This document shows, piece by piece, positions 35,303 to 43,987 of a stretch of DNA of 64,000 nt. Origin of the DNA: JB111 sp049856295 (GTDB taxonomy: Bacteria; Actinomycetota; Actinomycetes; Actinomycetales; Actinomycetaceae); the NCBI RefSeq assembly GCF_049856295.1, contig NZ_JBNDMZ010000014.1, positions 1 through 64,000 on the forward strand, given 5' to 3'. The notes under the pieces were generated by a model that saw nothing but the letters and a program-made list of their open reading frames with translations, was not told the DNA's origin and made no database searches. The translations under genes and the position numbers were made by a program. Numbering within the stretch: position 1 is the first letter of the stretch; each line of letters starts with the position of its first letter.

Positions 35303-36412
35303 TTACTCGGCGTCCACCCGGTGAGCCTCGATCCAGTCCCAGTCAAGGTTCAGCCCTAGGCCGGGCCCCTTGGGGACCTCATAGATGCCGTTCCGGGGAT
35401 TGAGCGGCTCGGCGTGGATTGCCCACACCAGTGGGTCTCGGGCCGGCGCGAAGACCTCGACGGGGCCAGGATTCGGTGTGCTCGTCAGGAGGTGCGCTGA
35501 GATCTGTCCCTCCTCGTGGTGCGCCATCTGCACACCGTAGGCGGAACACATCCCTGCCACGCGTAGCCACTCGGTTGGGCCACCCGCCCATGATGCGTCG
35601 TAGTTGCAGACATCGATCGCGCCGTTCTCCAACAGTTCACGCACGCCCTGGCGTGACGTCTCGCTCTGGCCCGCGGCGACCCGCACACCACCCTGATAAC
35701 GAACGTCGCGCAGCCAAGTCTTGTCGTGATACCAGCGGACAGGCTCTTCGAACCACACCAGTTTCGAACGATCGATCTGCTCGAGGAACTTCACCGATTC
35801 CGCGAGCGTGTATCCCTGGTTGGCGTCTGCCATCAGCTGGAAGTCGTCGCCAGCAGCGTCCGCCATCGCCATGAAGCGGCTGGCATCGATCGAGGGGTTT
35901 GCACCGCCAATCTTCATTTTGCAGCCGCCGAGACCCAAGCCTCGCAGATAGTCGACCTCCTCTGCGAGCTCGGAGTTGGACTTGTTGTAGTAGCCACCGA
36001 TCGCGATAATCTCGATGCTGTCCTGGTAGGCACCCCACAACCGATTGAGCGGGAGATTCGCTGCTTTCCCGACGATGTCCCACAGCGCGGAGTCGATGGC
36101 GGACATTGCCATGATGACGAGTTTTCGATCACGCAAGATATCGAATGTGACTGGAAGCATGTCGTTCCAGAGCTTTTCGACGAACAGTGGATCCTTTCCC
36201 TTGATCAACGGGAAGAGCTCGTCCTTCATGATGGCTGCGATCTCGTGCTGAGTGTCTATCTCGTCACCGTTGTAGGTCAGCCCGACAATGCCGTCGTCTG
36301 TCGCGATGCGCGTGACCAGGGTGGCGCGCTGGGTCATGCTGTACTTCGACCCGGAGAACTTCTCCGGAAGATCGACGACAACGGGGATGATATCAATGTC
36401 AATGATCTGCAC
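35303..36412 (-). CDS. Mandelate racemase/enolase-superfamily enzyme 1
   Basis: This 369-residue enzyme would abstract a proton next to a carboxylate, giving racemisation or dehydration of an acid. The capping domain is followed by a barrel with the catalytic KMK (Lys165, Lys167), metal ligands Asp196 (MADAN), Glu222 (WFEEP) and Glu251 (AGQSE), and the His298/His299 pair in MAHHEEG, the arrangement of the mandelate racemase subgroup. It is fourth in the operon, 11 bp after the TRAP permease, so it probably acts on the imported acid. Acid-sugar dehydratases are the commonest function for such neighbours, but the substrate is not identifiable. Confidence 0.9.
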   Translation of the reverse strand: MQIIDIDIIPVVVDLPEKFSGSKYSMTQRATLVTRIATDDGIVGLTYNGDEIDTQHEIAAIMKDELFPLIKGKDPLFVEKLWNDMLPVTFDILRDRKLVIMAMSAIDSALWDIVGKAANLPLNRLWGAYQDSIEIIAIGGYYNKSNSELAEEVDYLRGLGLGGCKMKIGGANPSIDASRFMAMADAAGDDFQLMADANQGYTLAESVKFLEQIDRSKLVWFEEPVRWYHDKTWLRDVRYQGGVRVAAGQSETSRQGVRELLENGAIDVCNYDASWAGGPTEWLRVAGMCSAYGVQMAHHEEGQISAHLLTSTPNPGPVEVFAPARDPLVWAIHAEPLNPRNGIYEVPKGPGLGLNLDWDWIEAHRVDAE

Positions 36413-36423
36413 TTTTGATTCCT

Positions 36424-38433
36424 TCAGTTCGAGTTCGACGCAACAGGCACATCGCCACTGTCGGGCATCGACGCCCTTTTTCGATTCCTACGCCAGAGCC
36501 ACCAGAGGAGGAGCACAATGCCGGCTCCCGCGCCGATGTAGTTAAGGATATTGTTCGGGTAGAAGAGGACTGCCGCTGCGGCGAGGATGCTAACCGATTC
36601 CCACCACCGGAGCTTGCGACCTGCATACCTCGCCATTGCAATCGCCAAGAGGGCCGCACCAGCCGTCACGGCAAGGGATGTCCAGATGATCGAACCAGCC
36701 GGTCCCTGCAGAAGGAGCTCCGGTCGCAGCACGAATACGAACGGGAGCACGAAGGCGATCGCGGCGATGCGCATGGCCGTAAGGCTCGCGCGGAACCAGT
36801 CGGTCCCGGCGATCGCAGAAGCCACGAACACCGTTGCGCCGATGGGTGGCGTGAGCCCCCCGAGAACGGCGAAGTACAGAGCGAACATGTGAACGCTAAG
36901 CGGGGTCGCGCCAAGCTCGATCAGAGCCGATCCCGTGATCGCGATAGCGATCAGGTAGGAAGGCACGGTGGGGAGCGCGAGCCCGAGCACGATGTTGATG
37001 ATCGCCGCGAGGACAAGTGCCAGGATGATCGATGCCGATGCGATCGAGAAGATCAACGAGCCCACGTTCAGAGCGACGCCCGTCGTGCCGATGCCTGCGA
37101 CAACGATCTGCGAGCCGGCAACCAGTACGCCGATGGTGGCTGCAGTCAGGGCGCCGTTGCGGCAGCCGATGACAATGTCCTTGCCGAACTCGAGGATCGA
37201 CCGACGCTTCCAGAAGACCTGAACGGCCAGAGCGCTGACCAACAGGACGACGGTGGCTGCGAAGCCAGCCATGCGGACTGGGTACGCCATGATGATGAGT
37301 GCAAGAAGCGCGCTGACAGCCGGAATGAGGATGACGAGCTCGTCGACGAAGTCGCGGACCCTCGGGATCTCCTCGCGCTTTAGCCCCTTCAGGTTGTGCA
37401 ACCCAGCCTCGGAATCCACAGTCAACCAGAATGAAATGTAGTAGATGATTGCTGGGATGATGGCAGCGAGGACGATCGAGTAGTACGACATCCCGAGCAG
37501 CTGGGCCATGAGGAATACAGCCGCTCCCATGATTGGAGGTGTCCACTGTCCACCGGTGGAAGCCGTGGCTTCGACGGCCGCTGCGAACCGTTTGGGGAAT
37601 CCGTACTTCTTCATCATTGGGATCGTGATGACGCCTGTACTCGCGGTGTTGGCGACCGCGCTTCCGTTCACCATGCCGAACAGCGCGCTGGAAAGCACGG
37701 ACACCTTGCCGGGACCACCGCGCAGGCGGCCTGCGACAACGAGCGACATCTTCAGGAAACCGTCGCCCCCACCGAGCTTCATGAGCAGCGCACCGAAGAT
37801 GACGAAGATCGCGATCTGTGTCGCGGACGTAGCTGTCACGCTGCCGTAGATTCCGAGCGGAGATGTGAACGAGTTGGCAATGACCGACTCGAAAGTCTGT
37901 CCGGAGTGACCGAAGATCCCCGGTATGTAACTGCCGAAGATGCAGTACAAAATCGTGACGAGCCCGATGATCGGGAACGCCCAGCCCATGGCTCGTCGGC
38001 AGGCATCGAACAGCACGACGACCATAAGGGTGCCGATGATGATGTCGGCTTCGGTCGGCCGCGCATAACCGAGCTCGTAGACGATCCTGTCGAACTCCGA
38101 CCAGACGTATATCGTGGCGATGATCGCGATGGCGATCTCCAGAATGATGGCCACTCTGTCGATCGCCTTGCCGACGTCGGTAGTCGGCTTCTTCGAGCCG
38201 GTCGCAGACTTGACGTTGAACAGACAGAGAATGATTGCAAAGACGACGTGAATAGTCGTCTGTTTAATCCCGGCTAGCGGGCCTGCTCCGGCCGTCCAGA
38301 CGTGGAAGGCGGCGGACCCGACGGCAACAACGTTGAGAAGCGCCACCGCGGTCTTCTCGAAGCGGCCGCGTGGCGCTTCCTCGGTCTCGTCGTCGACGAT
38401 CGCCTCGGCTTCCTCCGCGAAAGTCGAGGTCAT
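36424..38433 (-). CDS. TRAP transporter fused permease (DctQ-DctM type, TAXI system)
   Basis: This 669-residue integral membrane protein has about 17 or more hydrophobic segments. The first about 200 residues correspond to the small DctQ-like subunit and the rest to DctM, with the conserved SALFGMVNGSAVANTASTGV and ATASTGGQWTPPIMGAAVFLMA and, near the end, GLTPPIGATVFVASAIAG. Fused permeases of this kind work with TAXI-type binding proteins, and one is encoded immediately upstream with an ATGA overlap. It imports an organic acid with sodium ions. Confidence 0.93.
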   Translation of the reverse strand: MTSTFAEEAEAIVDDETEEAPRGRFEKTAVALLNVVAVGSAAFHVWTAGAGPLAGIKQTTIHVVFAIILCLFNVKSATGSKKPTTDVGKAIDRVAIILEIAIAIIATIYVWSEFDRIVYELGYARPTEADIIIGTLMVVVLFDACRRAMGWAFPIIGLVTILYCIFGSYIPGIFGHSGQTFESVIANSFTSPLGIYGSVTATSATQIAIFVIFGALLMKLGGGDGFLKMSLVVAGRLRGGPGKVSVLSSALFGMVNGSAVANTASTGVITIPMMKKYGFPKRFAAAVEATASTGGQWTPPIMGAAVFLMAQLLGMSYYSIVLAAIIPAIIYYISFWLTVDSEAGLHNLKGLKREEIPRVRDFVDELVILIPAVSALLALIIMAYPVRMAGFAATVVLLVSALAVQVFWKRRSILEFGKDIVIGCRNGALTAATIGVLVAGSQIVVAGIGTTGVALNVGSLIFSIASASIILALVLAAIINIVLGLALPTVPSYLIAIAITGSALIELGATPLSVHMFALYFAVLGGLTPPIGATVFVASAIAGTDWFRASLTAMRIAAIAFVLPFVFVLRPELLLQGPAGSIIWTSLAVTAGAALLAIAMARYAGRKLRWWESVSILAAAAVLFYPNNILNYIGAGAGIVLLLWWLWRRNRKRASMPDSGDVPVASNSN

Positions 38434-39431
38434 CGGATCATGTCTTCCGGAATGTCGATGCCCTGCTCCTCGTAGTAGCGCGCGGCGCCCGGGTGGAGCG
38501 GCAGGAGTAGTTCGTCGATCGCTACCTCGGGAGTCAGGCCCTCGGTCTGGGGAAGACGCTCGTTGACCTCGTCGATGTTCTCCCAGAACTGGGCGGTGAC
38601 CTCGTACGCGACGTCCTCGGAGAGCTCCGGAGCCGCCGCGACGATGACACCCCAGTACCCAAGTGTCTGGATGTCGTTGGGAACGTCCGAGTAGGTGCCG
38701 CCCGGGATGTCGACAGGAACGATCGCCGGGTTCTGATCCTGGACGGTGGCGATGTCCTCATCGGCGAAGTTGATGAGGTTGATCGGCCTGCTGGACGAGG
38801 CTTCCAGGATCGCTCCCGTTGCCTGCACTCCGGCTCCCCGGTAGGAGAACCCTTCGATCTGCCGGCCAGCGTAGGCCGAGACGGCATCTCCAAGTCCCGC
38901 CTCGTAGTAGTCGGGCGTGACACCGAGCGCTTCGAGCGCGTCCATGGTGATCTGCGTCGAGCCGCCGCCGATTGGGCCGGCGTTCCAGTGCAGGCCGTCG
39001 AGATCCGCCGGCGTCTCGGCGTCGGTGTCGGCACCGACGACGAGCTGCCAGAGCACGATAGAAATCGGGTAGAGAGCAGCCAGCTCGTGCTCCCCCAGGG
39101 CAGTCTCGGCACCCTGGACGTCGATCATGCCGAGATCGACTTCACCCGCGTCCATCCGGATGGCGTTCTCCTCGGAGCCTGCACTCTCCTGAACCGTGAT
39201 GTCGAGGGCTGAACTTTCTTCAATCAGTGCCATGCTCTCGGCGCCGTAGAGGTACCAGTCGGTGTCGCTGGGCCCCCAGGACGTGGCGAGGCTGGCACTC
39301 GTTCCGCTCTGTCCTCCCTGTTCATCCTCGTCCGGCGCGCTGAGGCCGCCTGTGTCGCCTCCGCATGCAGCAAGGGCGAGGGTGGCTGTGAGCGCGGCAC
39401 CTGCAAGAGGTAGCTTCGTTGACTTGCCCAT
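38430..39431 (-). CDS. TAXI-family TRAP solute-binding lipoprotein
   Basis: A 333-residue extracellular binding protein. The signal peptide ends LALAAC with lipid-anchored Cys23. The mature domain has TAXI hallmarks: an ATSWGPSDTDWYLYGAESMA region, MDAGEVDLGMIDVQGA, and the signature GPIGGGSTQITMDALEALG. ATG 39431 has GGAGGTG about 9 bases before it. It lies between the second enolase-superfamily gene and the fused permease with which it works. Confidence 0.92.
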   Translation of the reverse strand: MGKSTKLPLAGAALTATLALAACGGDTGGLSAPDEDEQGGQSGTSASLATSWGPSDTDWYLYGAESMALIEESSALDITVQESAGSEENAIRMDAGEVDLGMIDVQGAETALGEHELAALYPISIVLWQLVVGADTDAETPADLDGLHWNAGPIGGGSTQITMDALEALGVTPDYYEAGLGDAVSAYAGRQIEGFSYRGAGVQATGAILEASSSRPINLINFADEDIATVQDQNPAIVPVDIPGGTYSDVPNDIQTLGYWGVIVAAAPELSEDVAYEVTAQFWENIDEVNERLPQTEGLTPEVAIDELLLPLHPGAARYYEEQGIDIPEDMIR

Positions 39432-39480
39432 CTCGGTACACCTCCGTTGGTGTGAGTTGTGTAGTCGTTGGTCGGGGGAA

Positions 39481-40659
39481 CTATTCGGGGTGGATAGTTG
39501 TCTGTCGGATCGTCCAGGCGTCGAGCTGCCCGGAATCGGGGGTGATGCCGAGACCAGGACGTTCACTAAGCACCAAGGCGCCATTCACCAACTCGGGTTT
39601 CTCCCCATACAACCTGGCCCAGAGTGGATCTCGATCGGAGTCGGGGAACGTCTCGCAGTGGACTTCACCGGAGAGCGCGGCGAGGAAGTGACCGTGGATG
39701 TGGCCGTCGTGGTGCGGTGCCACGGCAACGCCGCGGAGATTGGCGTAGGTTGCGACTTCCATCCACGCAGTCAGGCCGCCAGCACGGGTGCAATCGGTCT
39801 GCAGGACCGAGATCACCCCCTCGTCCACGAGCGACGCACTCGACCACTGATGAATCTCCTGCTCACCCGCAGCCATGCGGAGGCCGGACTCGTCACGGAG
39901 TCGACGAAGGTGGTGCGTGCCGAGGTGCCAGTGGATGGGTTCTTCCATCCAGAAGACGCCGAGGTCACTGAATGCACGCCCTGCCGTGAGCGCCTCGTCG
40001 AGGTCCCAGCCGCCGTTTGAATCCGCCTTGATTCGCAGGTCAGGGTGGTCGTCCCGGATCGCACGTACTCTCGCTATGTCGACCTCCGGAGCTCGTCCGG
40101 TCTTGATCTTCACCGCTGTGAATCCAGCGTCGACGTATGCGCCAATTTCAGCGAGCAACGAGTCGATTCCGGGGTCGTCATTATCGCCGTTCGGGTAGTA
40201 GCCGCCCGTCGCGTAGGCCGGTAGCACCGGATTATCCGCTCCTAGGAGCTTCCAGAGAGGGAGCCCTGCCGTCTTGGCGCGTGCGTCCCAGATCGCGATG
40301 TCGAGCGCGGATATTCCGGCGAGGAGCTGGAATCGGTCGCGCATGCCGAAGTGCGGCTGACCGGTAGCCACAGCCTCACGCTTGCCAGTGGAGACTGCGA
40401 ACAGGTCGCGCCAGATCGCCCGAACCTCCCACACGGATCGACCGAGCACCAGTGGCGCGAGGGTGTCCGTGACGAGGTCGGCGATCGTCGTCATTGGGTT
40501 GCCATGTGCCTGCCCGTAGCCGAGAACGCCTCCCGCCGTCCGGACGGTGACGAACACCTGTCCGGCGGTGGCGTACGCCTGTTGCGACATCCAGTACGGC
40601 TTGTTCAGGGGGACTTCCAGGATGCGTACGTCGACCTGGTCGATCAGTGATGAGCCCAT
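39481..40659 (-). CDS. Mandelate racemase/enolase-superfamily enzyme 2
   Basis: This 392-residue enzyme is first in the operon. Catalytic KIK (Lys184, Lys186), metal ligands Asp213 (KADSN), Glu239 (WMEEP) and Glu266 (AGEQE), and His316/His317 (APHHDGH) give the mandelate racemase pattern. It is only distantly similar to enzyme 1, so the two probably perform different steps or act on epimers of one acid. ATG 40659 follows GGAAGG; the ATG two codons earlier is less well placed. A consensus promoter and LacI-type operator lie directly upstream. Confidence 0.9.
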   Translation of the reverse strand: MGSSLIDQVDVRILEVPLNKPYWMSQQAYATAGQVFVTVRTAGGVLGYGQAHGNPMTTIADLVTDTLAPLVLGRSVWEVRAIWRDLFAVSTGKREAVATGQPHFGMRDRFQLLAGISALDIAIWDARAKTAGLPLWKLLGADNPVLPAYATGGYYPNGDNDDPGIDSLLAEIGAYVDAGFTAVKIKTGRAPEVDIARVRAIRDDHPDLRIKADSNGGWDLDEALTAGRAFSDLGVFWMEEPIHWHLGTHHLRRLRDESGLRMAAGEQEIHQWSSASLVDEGVISVLQTDCTRAGGLTAWMEVATYANLRGVAVAPHHDGHIHGHFLAALSGEVHCETFPDSDRDPLWARLYGEKPELVNGALVLSERPGLGITPDSGQLDAWTIRQTTIHPE

Positions 40660-40676
40660 TCTCATCCTTCCGGTAT

Positions 40677-40716
40677 CGGTACCGGTAACGTAACCAGTTC
40701 GGATTCTCCGTGTCAA
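40677..40716 (-). promoter_or_regulatory. Promoter and LacI-type operator of the TRAP/enolase operon
   Basis: On the minus strand TTGACA (40716-40711), an 18-bp spacer and TACGTT (40692-40687) form a near-consensus promoter. Overlapping CG-centred palindromes CGGTACCG (40677-40684) and TACCGGTA (40680-40687) cover the -10 edge and predicted start, where a LacI repressor would block transcription. The regulator is encoded at the end of the same operon. Confidence 0.75.
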
Positions 40717-41385
40717 TCCCCTGTCCGGCACCGCCTGGCGGCGGTACCGGACAGGCGGTGCCGGCCTCTGCTGTCGGAGCCCCGACTTACCGCCCGAGGT
40801 CCCGTCCCCGACGGGCGGTGACCGCGCGGGGCCCGGGGCTAGGCCGATGGAACATGACTGCGGTGTGCATGACGGCTCAACCATCGTTAGGCAACGGTCC
40901 ACTTGGAACGCTGGCACTCATGGCTTCTCCGAGCACAGCAGAGACTGGACCGCGTGCCGACGGACTACTCAGCCGAGCTCGGTGCTCTGTGCTGGTCCGG
41001 ATGTCGCTCGCATCGAAGCAATGCCGGTCCTCTCAGGACGCGGGCATGCCGACGCTCGGATTGCAGGCACAGGGCGCCGAGTCACACCTGTCGCGCTGAG
41101 AACTCTTCCTGCGCCACACCGTCACCATGGCAGTCGAACCCGAAGTCGACGAACAGTCAGCGATCCACGAGTTGCAGGCCCACCCGCCGACGAACCCCAT
41201 ACAACGAGCGCCCCACCCGCTGACGCCGTCAGCCGGCTCGGCGGGATTCTGTGAGGTGGGCGGGAACGTGCGAGGGCGGCAGGGTCGGGCGGAGAGGGAC
41301 ATGCCCGACGACGACGAACGCCCGCCCGCCGCTGGAGACGTCATCGCACCTCAGCCCGACGCCGCACCCACCACGTCGCACCACC
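40717..41385. other. Intergenic region without a supported gene
   Basis: Several short frames are open but none has a domain, codon bias or ribosome site I can support. The region marks the change from the lower-GC operon back to high-GC chromosome. No inverted repeat or tRNA-like fold was noticed. Confidence 0.4.
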
Positions 41386-42228
41386 TCACCCGGCCTGCCG
41401 CGTCACGTCCTCCAGCTCGAACTTCCCCGTGCGCAGCCCGCGCAGCAGCTTCCACGTCCGCGTCACGCGCGGGATCGTGATGATGAGCAGCCCGCCGAGC
41501 ATGTTGAACGGGATCACCAGGCCGAACCACTGGAGGAAGTCCCCCACCGAGATGTCCGCGCCGGCCAGCATCGCGGCGAAGATGACGATCGCGTTGAGTG
41601 CCCCGTGCAGCATCCCCAGCCCGATGAGCAGCAGCCCGGAGCTCATGCAGATGATGGCAGCCACGACGTCGTTCGACGTGCCCTGCTGCATCCGGGTGGA
41701 CAGCGTGATCGTCGCACCGGCGAGCAGGGCGAGCGCGATCGTCACCGTCAGCGAGGGCTGCTCGAGGTACGACGTCGCCGACGAGATGATCGTCGCGTGG
41801 TACCCGGGCAGCGCGAGCACGATGAGCCACGCGAACATCAGCCCGCCGGCCAGGTTCATCACGAGGCTGCTCGACCACAGCCGGACCACCTGCAGCCACG
41901 TCCCCTGCCCCGCGAGCACCGCGTTGATGGGCAGGAGGAACTCCTCGGTGAACAGCTCCGAGTGCGCGAGTCGCAGGGCAAGGAGCCCGACGCCGAACGC
42001 CATCCCCGCCAGGATCGTCGAGCCCGTGGCGTCCTTGACGAGGATCATCGCGAGGATCCCGAGGCCGACGTCCACGCCACCGAAGAACCCGGTGACGAGG
42101 AGCTCGGGCCACGTCCGGTTGAGCCGTTTCGACCCCTCGCGCACGGTGGTGGCCACCTCGCCGACGAGCTCGTCCTCGACGTCGAAGTCGGTCGTGCCCA
42201 GCCGTCGCCGCTGCTCGCTCTGATCCAT
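41386..42228 (-). CDS. Formate/nitrite transporter family channel
   Basis: A 280-residue membrane protein of the FocA/NirC family with six or seven hydrophobic segments: ELLVTGFFGGVDVGLGILAMI, HSELFTEEFLLPINAVLAG (the family's first signature), LWSSSLVMNLAGGLMF, MQQGTSNDVVAAIICM. It would form a pentameric channel for small monovalent anions. The N-terminal 40 residues are hydrophilic. It probably has a leaderless message: TACGCT (42240-42235) ends exactly six bases before the ATG, and no ribosome site exists. No formate or nitrite enzyme is adjacent, so the ion is not known. Confidence 0.87.
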   Translation of the reverse strand: MDQSEQRRRLGTTDFDVEDELVGEVATTVREGSKRLNRTWPELLVTGFFGGVDVGLGILAMILVKDATGSTILAGMAFGVGLLALRLAHSELFTEEFLLPINAVLAGQGTWLQVVRLWSSSLVMNLAGGLMFAWLIVLALPGYHATIISSATSYLEQPSLTVTIALALLAGATITLSTRMQQGTSNDVVAAIICMSSGLLLIGLGMLHGALNAIVIFAAMLAGADISVGDFLQWFGLVIPFNMLGGLLIITIPRVTRTWKLLRGLRTGKFELEDVTRQAG

Positions 42229-42370
42229 CCGGTCAGCGTAAGGACGCCGAGCTCTCACCGCCGTTCGGGCCCGTGCGTCGGCGTCGGATACGTTCCACGC
42301 CCGACGACGACGCCCGCCGTTCACCGCCCGCCCACCAGTGCGACCGGCCGCGCACCTACGATCGGGAGAC

Positions 42371-43516
42371 GTGGTGTCCTCCCCCGATCCCGACGCCGAG
42401 CCGTCGCCCGACCCAGGCGACAGCTCCGCCCGCCGGCCGACCGCGACCCCGCGACTCGGCACCGCACGCCGGGCGGTCGCCCGCGGCCTCGCAGTCATCG
42501 GCCTCGACGGACGCGCCGACCGCTACCTCGTCGGCCTCGCCGTCCTCTGGCTGCTCTGGACGCTGACCGCGACGGCCGCCAGCGCCCACCCGTTCATCGA
42601 CGCCGCCCCGCACCTCGCGGCACCGGTCGTCCTGCTCGTCGGCATCGTCGCCGGGCGACACCTCTCCCGCCGCGTCCCGGGGTGGACCGTCGCGACGGTC
42701 CTGACGATCGGGGCGCTCGTCGTCGTCGTGGGGATCCCGTTCTACGCGAACGCGCAGGCCGCGATCGGCGTCCAGCTCGTCGCGCTCGCCGGCCTGCTCC
42801 GACTCGGCACTGACCCCGGCGACGCTCGCACCAGCACGCACCTCAGCGTCTCGACGACGATGCTCCTCGTCGTCGCCGTCCTGCTCGCGGCGCGCGCCCA
42901 GGCCGGGATGGTCCTCGTCCTCGCGACGGCGGCGGTCGTCGCCCTCGTCGTCGCCACGCGCCGCGGCCCACCAGTGCGCACCGTCGCGGCGGTCGGGGCG
43001 GGTCTGGGCCTCGCCGCAGCGGTGGTCGTCGCGTGGCTCGGCAGCCGCGAGACGTGGCCGGGATTCCTCGCGGCCGAGGGCAGCCTCAGCTCGGCCCGCC
43101 ACCGGCTCTGGGGCGACGCCCTCGACCTGTGGGCGCAGCGCCCGCTCACCGGGTCCGGTCCGGGGTCGTTCGTCGAGCACTCTGCCCTCGCCGCGGGGAA
43201 CGCGAAGCTCTCCGAGGTCCACTCCGACGTGCTGCAGGTGGGCGCGGAGCTCGGCGCCGTCGGGGTGGTGCTGCTGCTCGCGATGTTCGTCGTGGCCTAC
43301 GGGGTGGCCACCCGCGGCTCGCGCGCCGCCGCCGCGATCGCCGCCACGGCCTGGACCGCGCTGGCGATCCACTCGAGCATCGACCACCTGGCCGAGTTCC
43401 CGCCGCTGGTCCTCATGGCCGGCGTCGTCCTCGGCTGGGCGGGCACGCATCGCGCGTCACGAGGGGCGGCCACCGAGACGTTCGAACGCCCGACGACGAC
43501 GACACCCCGCCGCTGA
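42371..43516 (+). CDS. O-antigen-ligase-like (Wzy/WaaL) membrane protein, paralogue 2
   Basis: A 381-residue paralogue of the protein at 23383-24645 with the same layout: a proline-rich N-terminus, about ten hydrophobic segments, the loop motif LWGDALDLWAQRPLTGSGPGSF followed by LSEVHSDVLQVGAELGAVG, and HSSIDHLAEFPPLVL. GTG 42371 is preceded by TACGAT eight bases upstream and by GGGAG. It is divergent from the FNT channel with a 142-bp gap, and ends 14 bp before a GTCGGCG array. A glycan-ligase or polymerase role is inferred from the motif only. Confidence 0.78.
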   Translation: MVSSPDPDAEPSPDPGDSSARRPTATPRLGTARRAVARGLAVIGLDGRADRYLVGLAVLWLLWTLTATAASAHPFIDAAPHLAAPVVLLVGIVAGRHLSRRVPGWTVATVLTIGALVVVVGIPFYANAQAAIGVQLVALAGLLRLGTDPGDARTSTHLSVSTTMLLVVAVLLAARAQAGMVLVLATAAVVALVVATRRGPPVRTVAAVGAGLGLAAAVVVAWLGSRETWPGFLAAEGSLSSARHRLWGDALDLWAQRPLTGSGPGSFVEHSALAAGNAKLSEVHSDVLQVGAELGAVGVVLLLAMFVVAYGVATRGSRAAAAIAATAWTALAIHSSIDHLAEFPPLVLMAGVVLGWAGTHRASRGAATETFERPTTTTPRR

Positions 43517-43529
43517 CGACTCCGCTCGA

Positions 43530-43880
43530 CGACGAACCCAGACGTTGCGTGCCGACCCTAGAGGTTCACCGCCGAACCCAGACGTTGAGTGCCGAACCTA
43601 GAGGTTCACCGCCGAACCCAGTCGTGGTGTGCCGACCCTAGAAGTTCATCGCCGAACCCAGTCGTTGTGTACCGACCCTAGAGGTTGACCGCCGAGCCAG
43701 CGGACGACGTCACCTGGGTCGGCGCACAACTACCTGGGTCGGCGGCAACCTGTGAGGTCGGCGCACAACTACATGGGTCGGCGGAAGGTGCTGGGGTCGG
43801 CGCGCAACTACCTGGGTCGGCGGGAAGAGGTGAGGTCGGCGCACAACTACATGGGTCGGCGGTGAGTGGTGGGGTCGGCG
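43530..43880. repeat. GTCGGCG array, longest copy (A6)
   Basis: Left half: anchors GCCGA(A/C)C at 43550, 43570, 43590, 43610, 43630, 43650, 43670 and 43690, exactly 20 bp apart, with two alternating fillers (CCCAGACGTTGNGT and CCTAGAGGTTCACC). Centre: CAGCGGACGACGTCACCTGG. Right half: GTCGGCG at 43717, 43737, 43756, 43776, 43795, 43815, 43834, 43854 and 43873, spaced 20 and 19 bp in turn, with ACAACTACMTGG words in every second slot. It separates converging genes. Confidence 0.9.
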
Positions 43881-43987
43881 CTGCCGAGGCTCCGGCGCTG
43901 CTCGCTCCGATCCTTCCGATCAGCGACGAGCTCCGCGGGCCCGACCGCCTGCCCGCCGTCGGGCACCGGCTGCCCGTCGACGCGTGC

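Noticed and set aside
40710..41254. Overlapping forward frames in the gap before the FNT gene
   Set aside because: Cys/Ser/Arg-rich composition, mutual overlap, and no start signals or family likeness.
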